Source of the DNA: Riptortus pedestris | Lineage: Eukaryota > Arthropoda > Insecta > Hemiptera > Alydidae | DNA: 64,000 nt | Assembly: GCA_019009955.1 (NCBI GenBank) | Contig: CM032233.1 | Location: 112,392,001 to 112,456,000 of the forward strand | Reading direction: 5' to 3' | Shown here: positions 25,501 through 35,272 of the stretch, in pieces | Layout of the letters: the number at the start of each line of letters is the position of its first letter | How positions within the stretch are numbered: the stretch's first letter is position 1 | Translations under genes and position numbers: made by a program | Notes under the pieces: generated by a model | Database searches by the model: none | Told to the model about the DNA's origin: nothing | What the model saw: only the letters and a program-made list of their open reading frames with translations

Positions 25501-28500
25501 ATAACTAAATTTTTACCAGGATTTAAGTTCCTTTGAAAATTGCTTAGGATAATGCTGAGAACATTATGAATTTTGTAAATTCGATCTTCTTTATTTAGTT
25601 TCGGGTCATTATTATCACAGAAATGTAAATTTCTCAAAATGGAAAGAAATCGATCACGAGACATTATATTAGCAATAAAATCATTCTTGAACTGTGGATT
25701 TTTTGACCAATATAAATTAATAGTAGGAACATTATTCAATCCCATGACAAGCAATATTGAAAAAAAAATCATTATCTCATCTTTATTAGTATTAACCCAC
25801 TGGATACTCCTTGACTTCCCTCCAGGAGGTGTCTCGGCTCGTTTTAGAGTAGCGTATCTGTTTGTTTCTTCAACTAAAACTCCTAAAAGATCTGAAGTAA
25901 TAATTCTTTCAAATATAGAGAGGGGAGTCTCATTTTCTGATGCATCAAATGTAATATGAGACTTTTCGCGAAAATATGGAAATTCAGGAGAACTTACTTC
26001 AATCGGTTTCCAATTGTCGTTATTTTGGTCTGATGTAGAAAGATCATCTGGTCCATCCGAAATAAATTCAGGGACTTCTTCCAACTCTTCTAGATCAGTA
26101 GTTGTACTAGAACATGAGGGTAAATAGTTCTTGTCTTCAAAACTATCATCACTTGATATTTCTTGATATGTTATTACATCACACTCACTTTCACTGCTGT
26201 CTACAAGAGAAGTAGATATTGCTAACTCTACTAATTTCCGACATTAATACATACTGAGTGCAACATACAACGGTAAATGAGCGAATGAGGGGCATGGAAG
26301 GTAAAACAGATTCAAGTCAGTTCATGTTTGATCAAGTTGTGACTGGAATTAGCATCGGACGCCGGGGGGTGATGCCATACCCAATTCGAGTTTCTCTATT
26401 TTTAGACGGTTACGGTCCCTGGCGTCCGATAGTATTTTTCTAGATTAACTAAACCTATACGTTCTAAGAATAAATTACATCCAATCCCCGTTAAAATATC
26501 TCTCATAATAAGCTTGCTAGAGCCTTCGTCTTTTTGGAGTGGACTGAAGGAGAGGGGCCCGTCCTGATAGACTAGATGACCATCGGACCCCGGGGACCGA
26601 TGCAGCAGCGAACGTGTTAATTACCTCTATAAATTTCTCTTATGTATGTATGCGTGCCTATTTATATGTATATGTAGTGATTATATTATTCATTTTGTCT
26701 CTATTTATTTCTTAAATAGAATTCTTTCTTATATTATTTATGCTTTATATTTTATTGCAGCCTCCTACTGTGAAATGCCAAACCAAATTATGGCATCCAA
26801 ATATTAGTGAAGATGGTGATATTTGCTTAAGTCTATTAAGGCAAAATTCAATTGATGGACTTGGTTGGGCTCCTACAAGAAGGCTGAAAGATGTAGTGTG
26901 GGGGTTGAACTCTTTGTTCACCGTTAGTATTATATTGTTAAAAAATTGATCATTAATGTTACAGCTATTTTCCTTTTTAAGTTTTAAACTAATATTACCT
27001 ATTTATCTTTTGCAAATACACTGACCACACATTGAATGGGACCTATAGTGTTTATTTTCATTAGTGACTTTTTTTTATTTTTTTATTTCCAGTGTTTTTT
27101 AAGATAATATGAGTGACATATTATAGTGAGCTTTGGAAGAATAAAGTAAATTAGCAGACAAGACCCAGCCGGTATTGTGAATTAAGTAATAGAATTAACC
27201 TCTTATCAATTTTACATTCCATATTTTTCAATAATTTTATTTTACACTTGTCAATTTATACATATATACATTTGTTTCTATCTTCCTTTTTTAGTTTAGC
27301 AGAATCTATCTAGTATTTGTATTTTTTTATTCATTTGCCATTCAGTCATTTTTACTAATTTGACCGACTGGACTAAAATACTTGGAGTCATTTATTTGTG
27401 GAAAGATAACTGATTTATTTATTTTTTAAAATACTTTCAATTATTAATTGGCCATAAAGAAAATGCCTGATATTAATGTAGATCCCCTAATCAATAAAGA
27501 AATAAAAGAGTATGGATTAAAGGAAGTAGAATTCACTCGGACACTTACACATCTATATAGATCAGCACACACTCATTCACACACATTTTATAAGCATTTA
27601 CATGCATATATTCCAACAGAAATTATTTTTGTTGCCTACTGGAGTAACATCCGTGGCCATTTGAAGAAAGTTTTCCTAAATCGTGCCTAGAGTACAAAGC
27701 ATTCTTAGCTATAGTTGTCCTATCACCAGGCATGCTGTGCAACTATAAATATTTAGTTATTTTGAAGCTTTCGGTCAGAGCAATTTATTTTAAGAGTTGA
27801 AATTTTATTAAAGAAATGAATTTATGGACTTACTCAAGTATGAAAAAAGTTCTTGTAAGTGATAAATAAATAGTTCACTTTGTAATGTTCGTTACTCTGT
27901 CAGTACATGTCTCATGAAGTCAGTGTCACAAGTTGAGTACATAAAATAGTAAATACAAATCTGTCTTCATTATGAATTTGGTGTGACTGATTCTAACTCT
28001 CATATTTTGTTCAGATCCAATTCACATAAAATATTTTACAATTAGTATATGAGCATAAATACAATATAATTTGCATACACATGCTCATTATTTTGTATTA
28101 TACATCAGAATCAGGGGTAAACAGACGGAAGGTGGATTTTAATATAGAATATCTTAGTTTCGTAATAGACTGTTTCACTGCTCTATGTAAGGAATTGACT
28201 AACTGACTGGAAATAAGTCAGGTATTTTTTAAAAATCAATTTAGCACATCCAAAAAATTCTCAGATTAGTTTTAGTCTATCCAAAAATTGTAGGATTAAT
28301 TATAAACTGCTTTTTGTAACCCATAGATTCATTAAGCTAATAGATCGTTTTTTTTATGCCCCTCATCATCCTATTATTAGCAATTGGAGCTGTTCTAATT
28401 TTGTATTTATAATTGTATTTGGATTGAAAAAAAAATTGGGTTTTTTAATTTTAACCCTTCACTACGTAGCTTTGCATATCTGCAAAGCGAAATTAAATGA

Positions 28501-31119
28501 AATTTTCTCATGTGACTTTGCTAGCTTAATGTTGAAGCCCCCTTTACACAACTGCAATGCTATGTATCTAAAAATGTGTGCAAGAATTTTCCACTTGTCC
28601 TTGCCACTGCAGACTTATGCGACATACATCCGTGACATTCTCGAAAACTTCAAATTTGAATGGTGGCATGAAGCACCATCTTGTAAGAGGCAGTATACGT
28701 CGTGAAAACAGAAAGAAAGAAAGAAAGTAATAAATATATGTCTGTTAGTGTTTATGCATATTTATGGTAATTAACAAGTGAGTAATGAGTAATTTTATTC
28801 GGTTTGCACATCTGCAAAAGTGCGTGATATGATTGTTCTGTTGTATTGAACTCATACATTATAGAAATTCGATCTACATGTTTTTATTTTAGTTTCTTGT
28901 ATATTTGTTGAAGAAACATTAGTGTGATGGATTCCTTTGTGTGTTGAGATAATGTAAGACAGTAAGGTTTTGACATCAGATGAAGTGATGGCGATGGTTT
29001 GCCCTTCAGAGAGTGAAGATGGGCTGGATTTCGACGATTCTGAGGAAGACCCAACAATAAATGTCCAAGACCTTGAATCTGCAGATAGCGATAGTAATCC
29101 TGGAACTGATATCCAAACAGAACCAATTTCAAATATATCTAATACAGCTAAGGGAAATGTTCAATAAATTCTCCATCTTCCAGAAATTCAAACTAAAATT
29201 CAAAGAAAACCTGAAACGATCAGACCGCCCAGGTTTGAAGGTGACAATCTATACAAAATAAAGCCAATATCGAAGCTAGTGGAAATGTTGTTATTCGGCT
29301 ATCAAGAGAAGTGCCAAGACACCAGGATCACAAGTTATATTTTGACAGATATACTTCTGTGGGTTTAGCGATGTAATCGTTCAATAAAGGAATTCAGTGC
29401 TTTGGCACAATTGAACGCAATAGACTTCCTAACTGAAAGTTCTGGGACAAAGTCAAAAAGGAATCATGCGGTTATTCAGAGAAATTCACAACAAATTTTG
29501 AGTCAGTTGACATTTCTAGTGCCAACAGCAATGTCAGTTTCCTCTTCAATTTTGTTGGAGGACTTCTGAAGTTAGAAGTGGAAAGATTTGATAGATTGAA
29601 AAAGAGCATGTAATGGTTGCCTTGTCCAGCAGGTGTCTCCATATACAATTCTCACATGGCAAATGTAAATTTGCTTGACAGCAATGTAGGAAGACACCTC
29701 ATCAAGATAAGATCAAAGAGATAACATCTTTGTCTTTTTCCCCCTGCTTGATACAATGGTACTAAATTCATAGATACTTTACCGAAGAATGCTTTTTGAA
29801 AAAGGATCAATAGACACACCCATGAACCAAGGAGCCAAGAAAGCTTGGAATACCAAGCAGCTTGGACCCAATAAAGAACAAGAGAATAGAAGCTAAGAGA
29901 TCTTAGCTACTTCCAGAAGATGTACGATTGGATGTAGTAAACCTCTGGCCGATTTGGAATGAAAAAAGACCAACGTTTCATATTTGTTTCATGTGAAAAA
30001 TGTAAGTAAATTTGTGCTTGAATAAGACAAACAACTGTTTCACCATATTTCACAAAAAATGATATAGCTTATAAATATTTTGATTATAACACATTTGAAT
30101 AAGAAAAATGTAGAATAAATATTTGTTTAAATGAGGAAAATAACTGTTTCACCTCATTTCATGTATCTAAAGTCACTTTGTTGCATGCAAATATACTCTA
30201 ACTGAAGATAATATTTCACTTTTTTTCACTGTTTTTGTTCTATTTTTTTTCTTTTTTTTATTTTAGTTCTGTAATTCTATATTTTTGAAATATTTCAGCT
30301 TTTTGTTGTTGAGTTTACTTTATCACTTAGTTTGATTATCAATGAACTGCTTTGCATATGTGCAAAGTGTGAAAAAATAAAATTTATCAGTTAATTCGAC
30401 TTTATATGCACGACTTTGCATATGTGCAATGAGCCAAAAAATTAAATTTTCTCAAAAACTGCAAGCAGAATATTTTAAAAAATATTTTTCCAATGTTTTG
30501 TAACCCATCCTAAATTTATATCAAATTATAGTTACTGTGATTGGTAATGAAGGGTTAAGGATTAAGTTGAATAAACTCCACTGGAAGTGAAGGCTTTACT
30601 TATTGTATTCAGCCAGGAACATTGGAAATGAAATCACTTTTACTTTTTTACCAATGGTCTGCTTTGTTTTCTGTTATATCATGTTACTAGTTTTTATAAT
30701 ACTTTACGAACCAAACCTCAAAAACCATTCCGTAAATGATTGTTAAACAGATTATCTTAAGTCTTGGTTCATTGAGACCTGATTTTACTTTAACATTTTT
30801 AAAATCTTCTCCATAACAATAGCATTCATTATCTGTGTTTCTACTCTTGTGATATAATTATAGTGAAATTATTTCTTTTTGCATTAACATATTGGTTCCT
30901 ATCTGGCGATCTGATTCTCCATACACCACTCACAAAGTTTGCTTTTCGCCAACTATTTTTTATCTTAATTTATTAATGTAAACTTGCATTTTTTTTATCT
31001 AGGACTTGCTCAACTTTGAAGACCCTCTTAACATTTCTGCTGCAGAGTTATATGTACGCGATAAAGAGGCTTTTAAAAACAAAGTGAGGGATTATGTGCA
31101 TCAGTATTCGCGGAGCTGA
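14338..31119 (+). CDS. UBE2F: UBE2F, NEDD8-conjugating E2 enzyme (4 coding exons)
   Basis: Join 14338-14442, 18869-19030, 26761-26922, 31003-31119 gives 181 residues (human protein about 185). UBE2F accepts NEDD8 from the UBA3-NAE1 E1 by thioester and, with RBX2, passes it to cullin-5. The N-terminal extension (1-35) contains [13 protein letters not shown], a UBE2F hallmark; the E2 fold follows with [12 protein letters not shown], the HPN triad at 101-103, catalytic Cys at 111 (codon 26824-26826) in GDICLSLL, then [23 protein letters not shown] and [10 protein letters not shown]. All three introns are phase 0 with canonical ends (4.4, 7.7 and 4.1 kb), and all are loaded with transposons. I chose ATG 14338; the next codon is also ATG. 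No lesion seen, so probably functional. A close paralogue is UBE2M, but the N-terminal and GWAPTR-type residues favour UBE2F. Confidence 0.96.
14631..16477 (+). mobile_element. Repeat family A, copy 3, in UBE2F intron 1
   Basis: Starts CTAGCTAAGGTACCTGGCTT after a short TA tract and ends with TTCAGCCGTTTATGCGTGAA, AACAAACAAACAG, and the CAGACAGAGGTTACTATTTT terminal block before (TA)n. Interrupted by the TTAA element at 15812-16260. Confidence 0.8.
15812..16260. mobile_element. piggyBac-type MITE nested in family A
   Basis: 449 bp flanked by TTAA on both sides (15808-15811 and 16261-16264). Ends are CACGTTGAGTGC and the reverse of CACGTTATGAGCG, an imperfect inverted repeat sharing CACGTT with the autonomous-type element at 24108-26616. 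Other family A copies read through the empty site (AAAATTAATATAGCC), which proves the insertion. It carries two GC palindromes near its left end (CCCGCCGGCGGG at 15831-15842 and CCCACCGGCGGG at 15872-15883). No transposase. Confidence 0.88.
16478..16532. repeat. (TA)n microsatellite
   Basis: Follows the end of family A copy 3. Confidence 0.97.
16533..17080. other. UBE2F intron 1, no recognised feature
   Basis: AT-rich; short chance ORFs only. Confidence 0.5.
17081..17206 (+). mobile_element. Family B right-end fragment
   Basis: TTTTGAACAGGCCTCATTTT, TGGGTAGGATCAATTGATAT and the terminal hairpin GATTTCCCTTAAGAAATCTG match the right end of B with moderate divergence. The left part is missing. 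Confidence 0.75.
17207..18868. other. UBE2F intron 1 remainder
   Basis: No gene. A very decayed B right-end, reversed, lies at about 18092-18138 (AGCAGATTTCATAAGGGAGA). A 20+ base A run is at 18189-18211. Confidence 0.5.
18869..19030 (+). CDS. UBE2F: UBE2F second coding exon
   Basis: Acceptor TTTATCCTTTAG, donor GTAAGT. It encodes residues 36-89, the first beta strands of the E2 fold ([18 protein letters not shown]). Confidence 0.95.
19031..20540. other. UBE2F intron 2, left part
   Basis: AT-rich with chance ORFs up to 102 codons at 19750-20058 that show no family signature and no codon bias. No 5' LTR for the gypsy element was found here. Confidence 0.5.
20545..21588 (+). pseudogene. Gag-protease remnant with duplicated zinc knuckle
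   Basis: One frame with an in-frame TGA at 20791. The gag part runs from [15 protein letters not shown] to the first CCHC knuckle ([14 protein letters not shown]). A second knuckle 61 residues on has Ser in place of the last Cys. The two 183-bp blocks (from 20851 and from 21034) are a tandem duplication, including the flanking VLEEQ and PWRD motifs. The protease follows with DTGATHS (Asp codon 21352-21354) and [12 protein letters not shown] at 21586-21588 ends the frame, which then stays open to 21780. Confidence 0.88.
21933..22260 (+). pseudogene. Integrase C-terminal (GPY/F) remnant
   Basis: Contains [33 protein letters not shown] (the GPY/F module of gypsy integrases) and, after a frameshift at about 22160, [13 protein letters not shown] and a tail whose TAA overlaps the start of the LTR. 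The catalytic core and zinc finger are deleted. Confidence 0.8.
22250..22918 (+). repeat. 3' long terminal repeat
   Basis: Starts TGTTGCGAAAATTAA and ends AAAACGTAACA (TGTT...AACA). Contains TATTTAAG (about 22401) or TTTATAAG (about 22514) as promoter-like boxes and AATAAA at 22810-22815. Ends were called from the TG/CA inverted dinucleotides and the resumption of family A sequence right after; the partner LTR is missing, so the 5' edge is less certain. Confidence 0.7.
22919..23930 (+). mobile_element. Family A fragments with a local triple repeat
   Basis: 22919-23200 matches 5600-5880 (TTTTGACATTTCCCCATCCC; ATGGTGACAGCTGTTTTAG). After ~500 bp of unassigned sequence, 23768-23885 holds about three tandem copies of a ~37-bp block (GATTTGAATTATTAAGGATA) that is single at 4370 and 62720, followed by the A block GGTGAGGTACCTGGTAGCTC. 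Confidence 0.65.
24104..26620. mobile_element. piggyBac transposon with TTAA target duplication
   Basis: Element 24108-26616 (2509 bp) between TTAA repeats at 24104-24107 and 26617-26620. The first 16 bases at each end are a perfect inverted repeat, CACGTTCGCTGCTGCA. GC-rich subterminal motifs of the type TCGGACCCCGGGGACCGAT lie near both ends (24155, 24199 and 24331; 26351, 26410 and 26580), probably transposase-binding sites. It lies in UBE2F intron 2 with the transposase antisense to UBE2F. Clean ends and a nearly open ORF point to a fairly recent insertion. Confidence 0.95.
24535..26244 (-). pseudogene. piggyBac transposase, lightly damaged
   Basis: Long frame from about 26227 to 24888 with an acidic N-terminal region, then the DDD core: Asp in [14 protein letters not shown] (residue 196 counted from a TTG at 26084), Asp in [11 protein letters not shown] (274) and Asp in [10 protein letters not shown] (379). 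The frame shifts between about 24900 and 24925, and an in-frame TAA (24900-24898) sits where the family has W-Y-R-K; the chain resumes with [13 protein letters not shown] and ends in the Cys-rich C-terminal domain (CREC, CQDC, CLRH). The only upstream ATG (26244) is out of frame by one base. All three catalytic Asp are kept. Confidence 0.93.
26761..26922 (+). CDS. UBE2F: UBE2F catalytic exon
   Basis: Acceptor TTTTATTGCAG, donor GTTAGT. It encodes residues 90-143 including HPN and the catalytic Cys. A piggyBac element ends only 140-144 bp upstream of this acceptor. Confidence 0.96.
26923..28450. other. UBE2F intron 3, left part
   Basis: AT-rich, no family recognised; chance ORF of 80 codons at 27448-27690 lacks any signature. 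Confidence 0.5.
28451..30558. mobile_element. Second piggyBac element, decayed, TTAA-flanked
   Basis: Element 28455-30554 (2100 bp) between TTAA at 28451-28454 and 30555-30558. Ends CCCTTCACTAC and the reverse of CCCTTCATTAC. Subterminal palindromes of the form CTTTGCATATGTGCAAAG occur near both ends (28470, 28802; 30351, 30412). It is a different lineage from the element at 24108 (CCCTTC ends versus CACGTT). Confidence 0.88.
28943..30015 (+). pseudogene. piggyBac transposase fragments
   Basis: The N-terminal acidic segment (28970-29167, [15 protein letters not shown]) is followed by fragments in shifting frames: [11 protein letters not shown] and [13 protein letters not shown] (about 29315-29430), [14 protein letters not shown] and [12 protein letters not shown] (29620-29720), [19 protein letters not shown] (29917-29975) and CEKCK of the Cys-rich tail. 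These follow the family order. The middle, with the first catalytic Asp, is deleted, so the protein is dead. Confidence 0.78.
31003..31119 (+). CDS. UBE2F: UBE2F last coding exon
   Basis: Acceptor TTTTTTTTATCTAG; encodes residues 144-181, the C-terminal helices ([19 protein letters not shown]), ending TGA at 31117-31119. Confidence 0.95.
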   Translation, partial: DLLNFEDPLNISAAELYVRDKEAFKNKVRDYVHQYSRS

Positions 31120-31560
31120 TGACTTAATTTGAAACGGAAATTAAATGATGATGATGGACTTTCATAAATTCATTAAAATGATTACATGTGTTTTCTTATA
31201 TGCTTTCAAATTATAATGTTTTACTGAAAATTAAATAGCCAGAAATAGTCATATTATTGGAAAAAATTATTTTTAGTTAGTAAATGATGTTGATGGTTGA
31301 TGTCCAATTGAACCAAAATTAATTTTGTTGGACATTGTAATCTATATTTATTGCCAATGATATTATTATAAATTGTTCCATTAGAAAAGACTGCTTACTT
31401 TTTTAGGAATTTCAATATGTACTATTCAAGGTAAAGATATTTCCAGAATGAAGTATTCAATAAAAAGAGGTCATTTTATCTGCTAAACAATGCTTTTAAT
31501 AAAAATAATGATATATAAATACAAAGAAGCACACATTAAACTTGTGTGCTTCTTTACTTT
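31120..31560 (+). other. UBE2F: UBE2F 3' UTR and likely poly(A) region
   Basis: AT-rich sequence after the stop. The first AATAAA is at 31459-31464. A 12-bp perfect hairpin (AAAGAAGCACAC, 9-base loop, GTGTGCTTCTTT) lies at 31523-31555, just downstream. Confidence 0.55.
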
Positions 31561-31803
31561 ATGATAAAGCAAGTACAAATTATCTTTTTCCAGAAGATAT
31601 TATTTTTTTTTAACTAAGTAATCCTCACAAAAGGCTCCTTCTCTATTATTGATTAGTTCATGCCAAGAATATTTTTTCTTTTGTATTCATGCTTTGTTTA
31701 GTAATTGTTGATAAAAGATTTCTTTAAAAACGAATCTTTATTTTAGAATGAAACTAGCTTGAATTTTCATTTTACAGAAGATACTGTTTCCCCCCTTTTT
31801 TAA

Positions 31804-31980
31804 GGCTCACAAAGTGTTAAATTAATTAAGCCTCACAAAGTTTTAAATTAATTAAGCCTTACAAAGTGTTAAATTAATTAAGCCTCACAAAGTGTTAAAT
31901 TAATTAAGCCTTACAAAGTGTTAAATTAATTAAGCCTCACAAAGTGTTACATTAATTAAGCCTCACAAAGTGCTCAATTT
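31804..31980. repeat. 26-bp minisatellite, about 7 units
   Basis: Unit GCCTCACAAAGTGTTAAATT followed by AATTAA, with only single-base differences between units; the last unit is decayed. Confidence 0.95.
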
Positions 31981-32189
31981 TAATTTACTATTAGTTTTAA
32001 GTCAGAAATAACAATTATTTTTTATTTATTTGTTAAATATGATTTTGTTTAGTAGGTTGGTAATAATAAGTACTTTAAACATAACTCCAAATGGCCTTTT
32101 TTACTTTAGAATAAACCAAATTGAATTTTTATTCTTACAAAGGATATTAATTTTATTTGGTGAATTAGTTGAATTACTCCAAGTTTTCC
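31981..32189. other. No recognised feature
   Basis: AT-rich spacer. Confidence 0.4.
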
Positions 32190-32400
32190 AATTTAGCAGA
32201 TTTCCCTTATGGTTAATCAGCTATTGAGGTTGTGCTCATGAAGAGATTTTTGAAAATTTCTTCAAATGTCCTTCGATCCTGCCCAGGAGATGACGTAAAT
32301 GAGCTCCCATTCGAAACTATGTATATATTTGTCTGTTAATGCTCTAGTGCTCACAATTTATATTTTATTGATATCAAAATTGATATTCTAATGTTTTATA
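32190..32400 (-). mobile_element. Family B right-end fragment, reversed
   Basis: Hairpin AGCAGATTTCCCTTATGGTT, then TCCTTCGATCCTGCCCAGGA and TTTGTCTGTTAATGCTCTAG; the (TA)n is reduced to a few bases. Confidence 0.75.
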
Positions 32401-32409
32401 TAAAACTAA

Positions 32410-33035
32410 AGATGGAGTTCTTTGCTGTCTATGGCGAGGTAGAGTGCCGTCGCTATTGCTTGGAGCTTGGCGGTGTGTTGGAGGTACATGGTGGCAACTT
32501 ATATTTCTTTGTTATATCTCCTAGGACCACTGCATATTCTACATTTTCCCCTTTTTTTTAACCATCTGTGTGTATTTTTTTATAATCTTGATGTGTATTT
32601 AAGTAGTCATATATTTCGTGCATTTGAGTATTATCATCTATAGTTCGTAGCTTGCCGTCTATTTTAGGAGGTTGGTGGTCCCATGGGGGGAGTCCTTGAG
32701 TTGCATCATCATACTCCACTTAGATGTCGTATATCTTAGCTGCTATTTGTTGATGTCGAATACCAAGTGGTGCAGGGTGGTTTTGTTTACTGTTGTACAA
32801 TCGGATGTGGGGTGGGTGGAAGATGTAATTATAAGCCGGATTCAAAAATTGCAGGTTCATTTTAGATATATATGTGTTGAGTTGATCAATGCATGGCGTC
32901 GAAGCACAAGTGGTGGTATAGAGGCTTCTGCACATAAAACTAGCAATAAGACTGGTTCTGAAAGCTCCTGTTGCAAGTCTAATACCCGTGGGTTGAAAAT
33001 TTCTTTTGCTTGCCGATGAGTACACCATACTTCCG
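32410..33035 (-). pseudogene. I-group LINE fragment: RT thumb and start of RNase H
   Basis: On the - strand: MVYSSASKRN, GIRLATGAFRTS, LQFLNPAYNYIFHP and HPAPLGIRH, a motif series typical of the end of the RT domain in I/Jockey/Outcast-type LINEs. Further on, KKIHTDG and HTAKLQAIATALYLAI resemble RNase H (TDG and the ELQAI helix). Stops and frame changes are frequent. The catalytic RT core is not here. Confidence 0.7.
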
Positions 33036-33273
33036 TAGTCTATCCGATTTTAATTTAAGTACCTCAGTCACTAAACATCTCAAGTCCAACTAAATTTTAA
33101 TCCCTGTTTAAATAGCCTTCTTACTGCGGGAGAAATAGAGAATAGGTGTAATTCTAGAAAAAATAGAGAATATTTTTTTTTTTTTTTCCTTGTCTGTCCA
33201 TAAAATAAAGTAGATTTGGCTGTATAATTCTTGTAGAATTATTGATCTATTGTTTTTAATCATCTAACCGTTT

Positions 33274-33420
33274 TAGCAGACTTCCCTCAAGGAAATGAGG
33301 TCCATAAAATATATATATATATATTTATATATATATTAGCAATTTTTGTTTGGCTGTTACCAAACTCCATATATAATCATTTCATGTAAAATTCAATTAA
33401 ATCTTTTTCATGCAAAACTA
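33274..33420 (-). mobile_element. Decayed family B fragment, reversed
   Basis: AGCAGACTTCCCTCAAGGAA, a TA tract, then TTTTTGTTTGGCTGTTACCA match B in the reverse orientation. Confidence 0.6.
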
Positions 33421-34540
33421 TGAAATCCTGCACTGCTTCCTGGACAACCCAATAATTCACTGAATCAATTTTTGTGAAGGAGAAATATTTTCTGCCTAAC
33501 TTTATTTGGTGTCCTTTACTTCCGATGCATCAAGTGGTATGTTTGTAATGTTTTTTCTTCGCAGTGTGTGGTTTTATTGTGTTCAAAATGTCTTATTATT
33601 ATACCACTGCACTTACTTGAACTTTCTAATTAAAGTAAGCAGTTACATTTACTGTTTAATTGTTAGTTTTAAGTATTTTAAACAGGTGATACTTCTTTTT
33701 ATTATATGAGTATACTTATTTGAGGAAGAGTGATTTATTTTTGTTAGTCAATGATATTCGTAAATGCATGTATATATAATTTACTTTCTTACTAACAACC
33801 ACTGCAGTTCTTGAAGTACCTGGTTCTCTGTTACCCATTATAAGCTCTCTTAATCTTTATCTAGGTGTTCTATCTACCTCTATCAGGAACTTATTGCTCT
33901 TCCTTCTATACTATTTAGCTTCTTTTTTTGCAGCCTGCAGGGTTCTTGGTAAAAAATATGTTATACTAACATGCATACAAATTGGTCTCATTACTATTTT
34001 ATACATTATTAACATAGCTTTCTTTGAGAGGTTTTTAATTTGTTGAACTTCCTATTGAAATAGAAGCTACCCGGTTTCTGCAACCATTTTAGATTTAATT
34101 TCTGTGTCAATTCTATTTTATTGCACATTGTTTTTATTTCTCTCAGATAATTAGCGATGAACAAATAGGAAATATGTTATCCCCCAAGTGATTGGTTTCT
34201 ACGACTACTGGTCCCTCTGGAGTTTTTATACTTTGTTTTATCCTTACATACTTAGAACCACATATCTTGAACAGATAGATTAATTTTACAAAAGAACCAA
34301 CCAATTAAGTCTTATATCGCCTCAAGTCTCACTTCATGAATTATGATTATGCTAAGGCTTCACACTTTTTCATCAGGAACTAATTAGATTAAAATTTATT
34401 TGTGTTCTTGTTGGTTTATAAAGCATTTATAGATTATAAATTGTTGTATTCTGCAAAAATGTCCTAGTTTTTACATAGATTCCTGTTTTATTTCATTTTT
34501 TATTGTGAAAATGTAACCTATTTAACTTTACTGAACTAAT
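33421..34540. other. Intergenic, no recognised feature
   Basis: AT-rich; chance ORFs only. Confidence 0.5.
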
Positions 34541-35272
34541 TATGGCGAAAGGTCAACAAAATAATAAAAACCTCAAATGATTATTAAAATCATTTTTATT
34601 TCTCTACTAGTTTTGAGTTCACATGGCGCCTCATCAAAAAAAATTCTAATACAAAAAGGCAAGTAAACTAATGGCTACATCGTTCTTGGGTCATTCCATC
34701 TCACATCATCCAGGCCATGTCACTCATGGTCTCAGATTTTAATGAAAAAATTTTTAACAACACTTTTTACCTTCCTGATGAAGAATATTACATTTTACTT
34801 TGATATCTCCAGTAGTTTTTGTGAAAACAAATGCTGAAATATTGAGAACGTTCGTGTAACTGACATTTCAAAGGTTGGTTATTTGACACACATTGTGTTA
34901 GAAAAAAAATCATAACTTTAGTTATTTTCAACATATCAAGATAAAATTTTTACTAAAGTGTTTACAAAAGCATGGAGATACAGGACAAACTTTTTTTTTA
35001 AATTGTGCGTTAATGTGCAAACTAAAAGACTAAGAAAGCAAAACAACAGCTTTTTGAGTGCTTATATAAATTTGTTTTTAAATTCGTAAGTCTTTTTAAA
35101 AGGTCATACACCTAAATTAACAATTATTTAATTTTTTTTGGTATTATTTTTCATATTTGTTCATAGAATAGCATTTTTTGGAGATAAACCAAAATATTTT
35201 GGAATTTTCGAAAATAAAAATGATTTTAATAATTATTTGAGGTTTTCGTTTTTTGGTTGGCCTTTTGCCATA
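34541..35272. mobile_element. mariner-like MITE with long inverted repeats
   Basis: 728 bp (34543-35270) flanked by TA on each side. The left end TGGCGAAAGGTCAACAAAAT and the reverse of the right end TGGCAAAAGGCCAACCAAAA start a ~60-bp inverted repeat that also includes AAACCTCAAATNATTATTAA. No transposase. TA target and length suggest a Tc1/mariner-derived MITE; the superfamily is inferred. Confidence 0.8.

Noticed and set aside
14338..31119. UBE2M (UBC12) in place of UBE2F
   Set aside because: The [13 protein letters not shown] leader, [23 protein letters not shown] and LLNFEDPLN fit UBE2F better than UBE2M.
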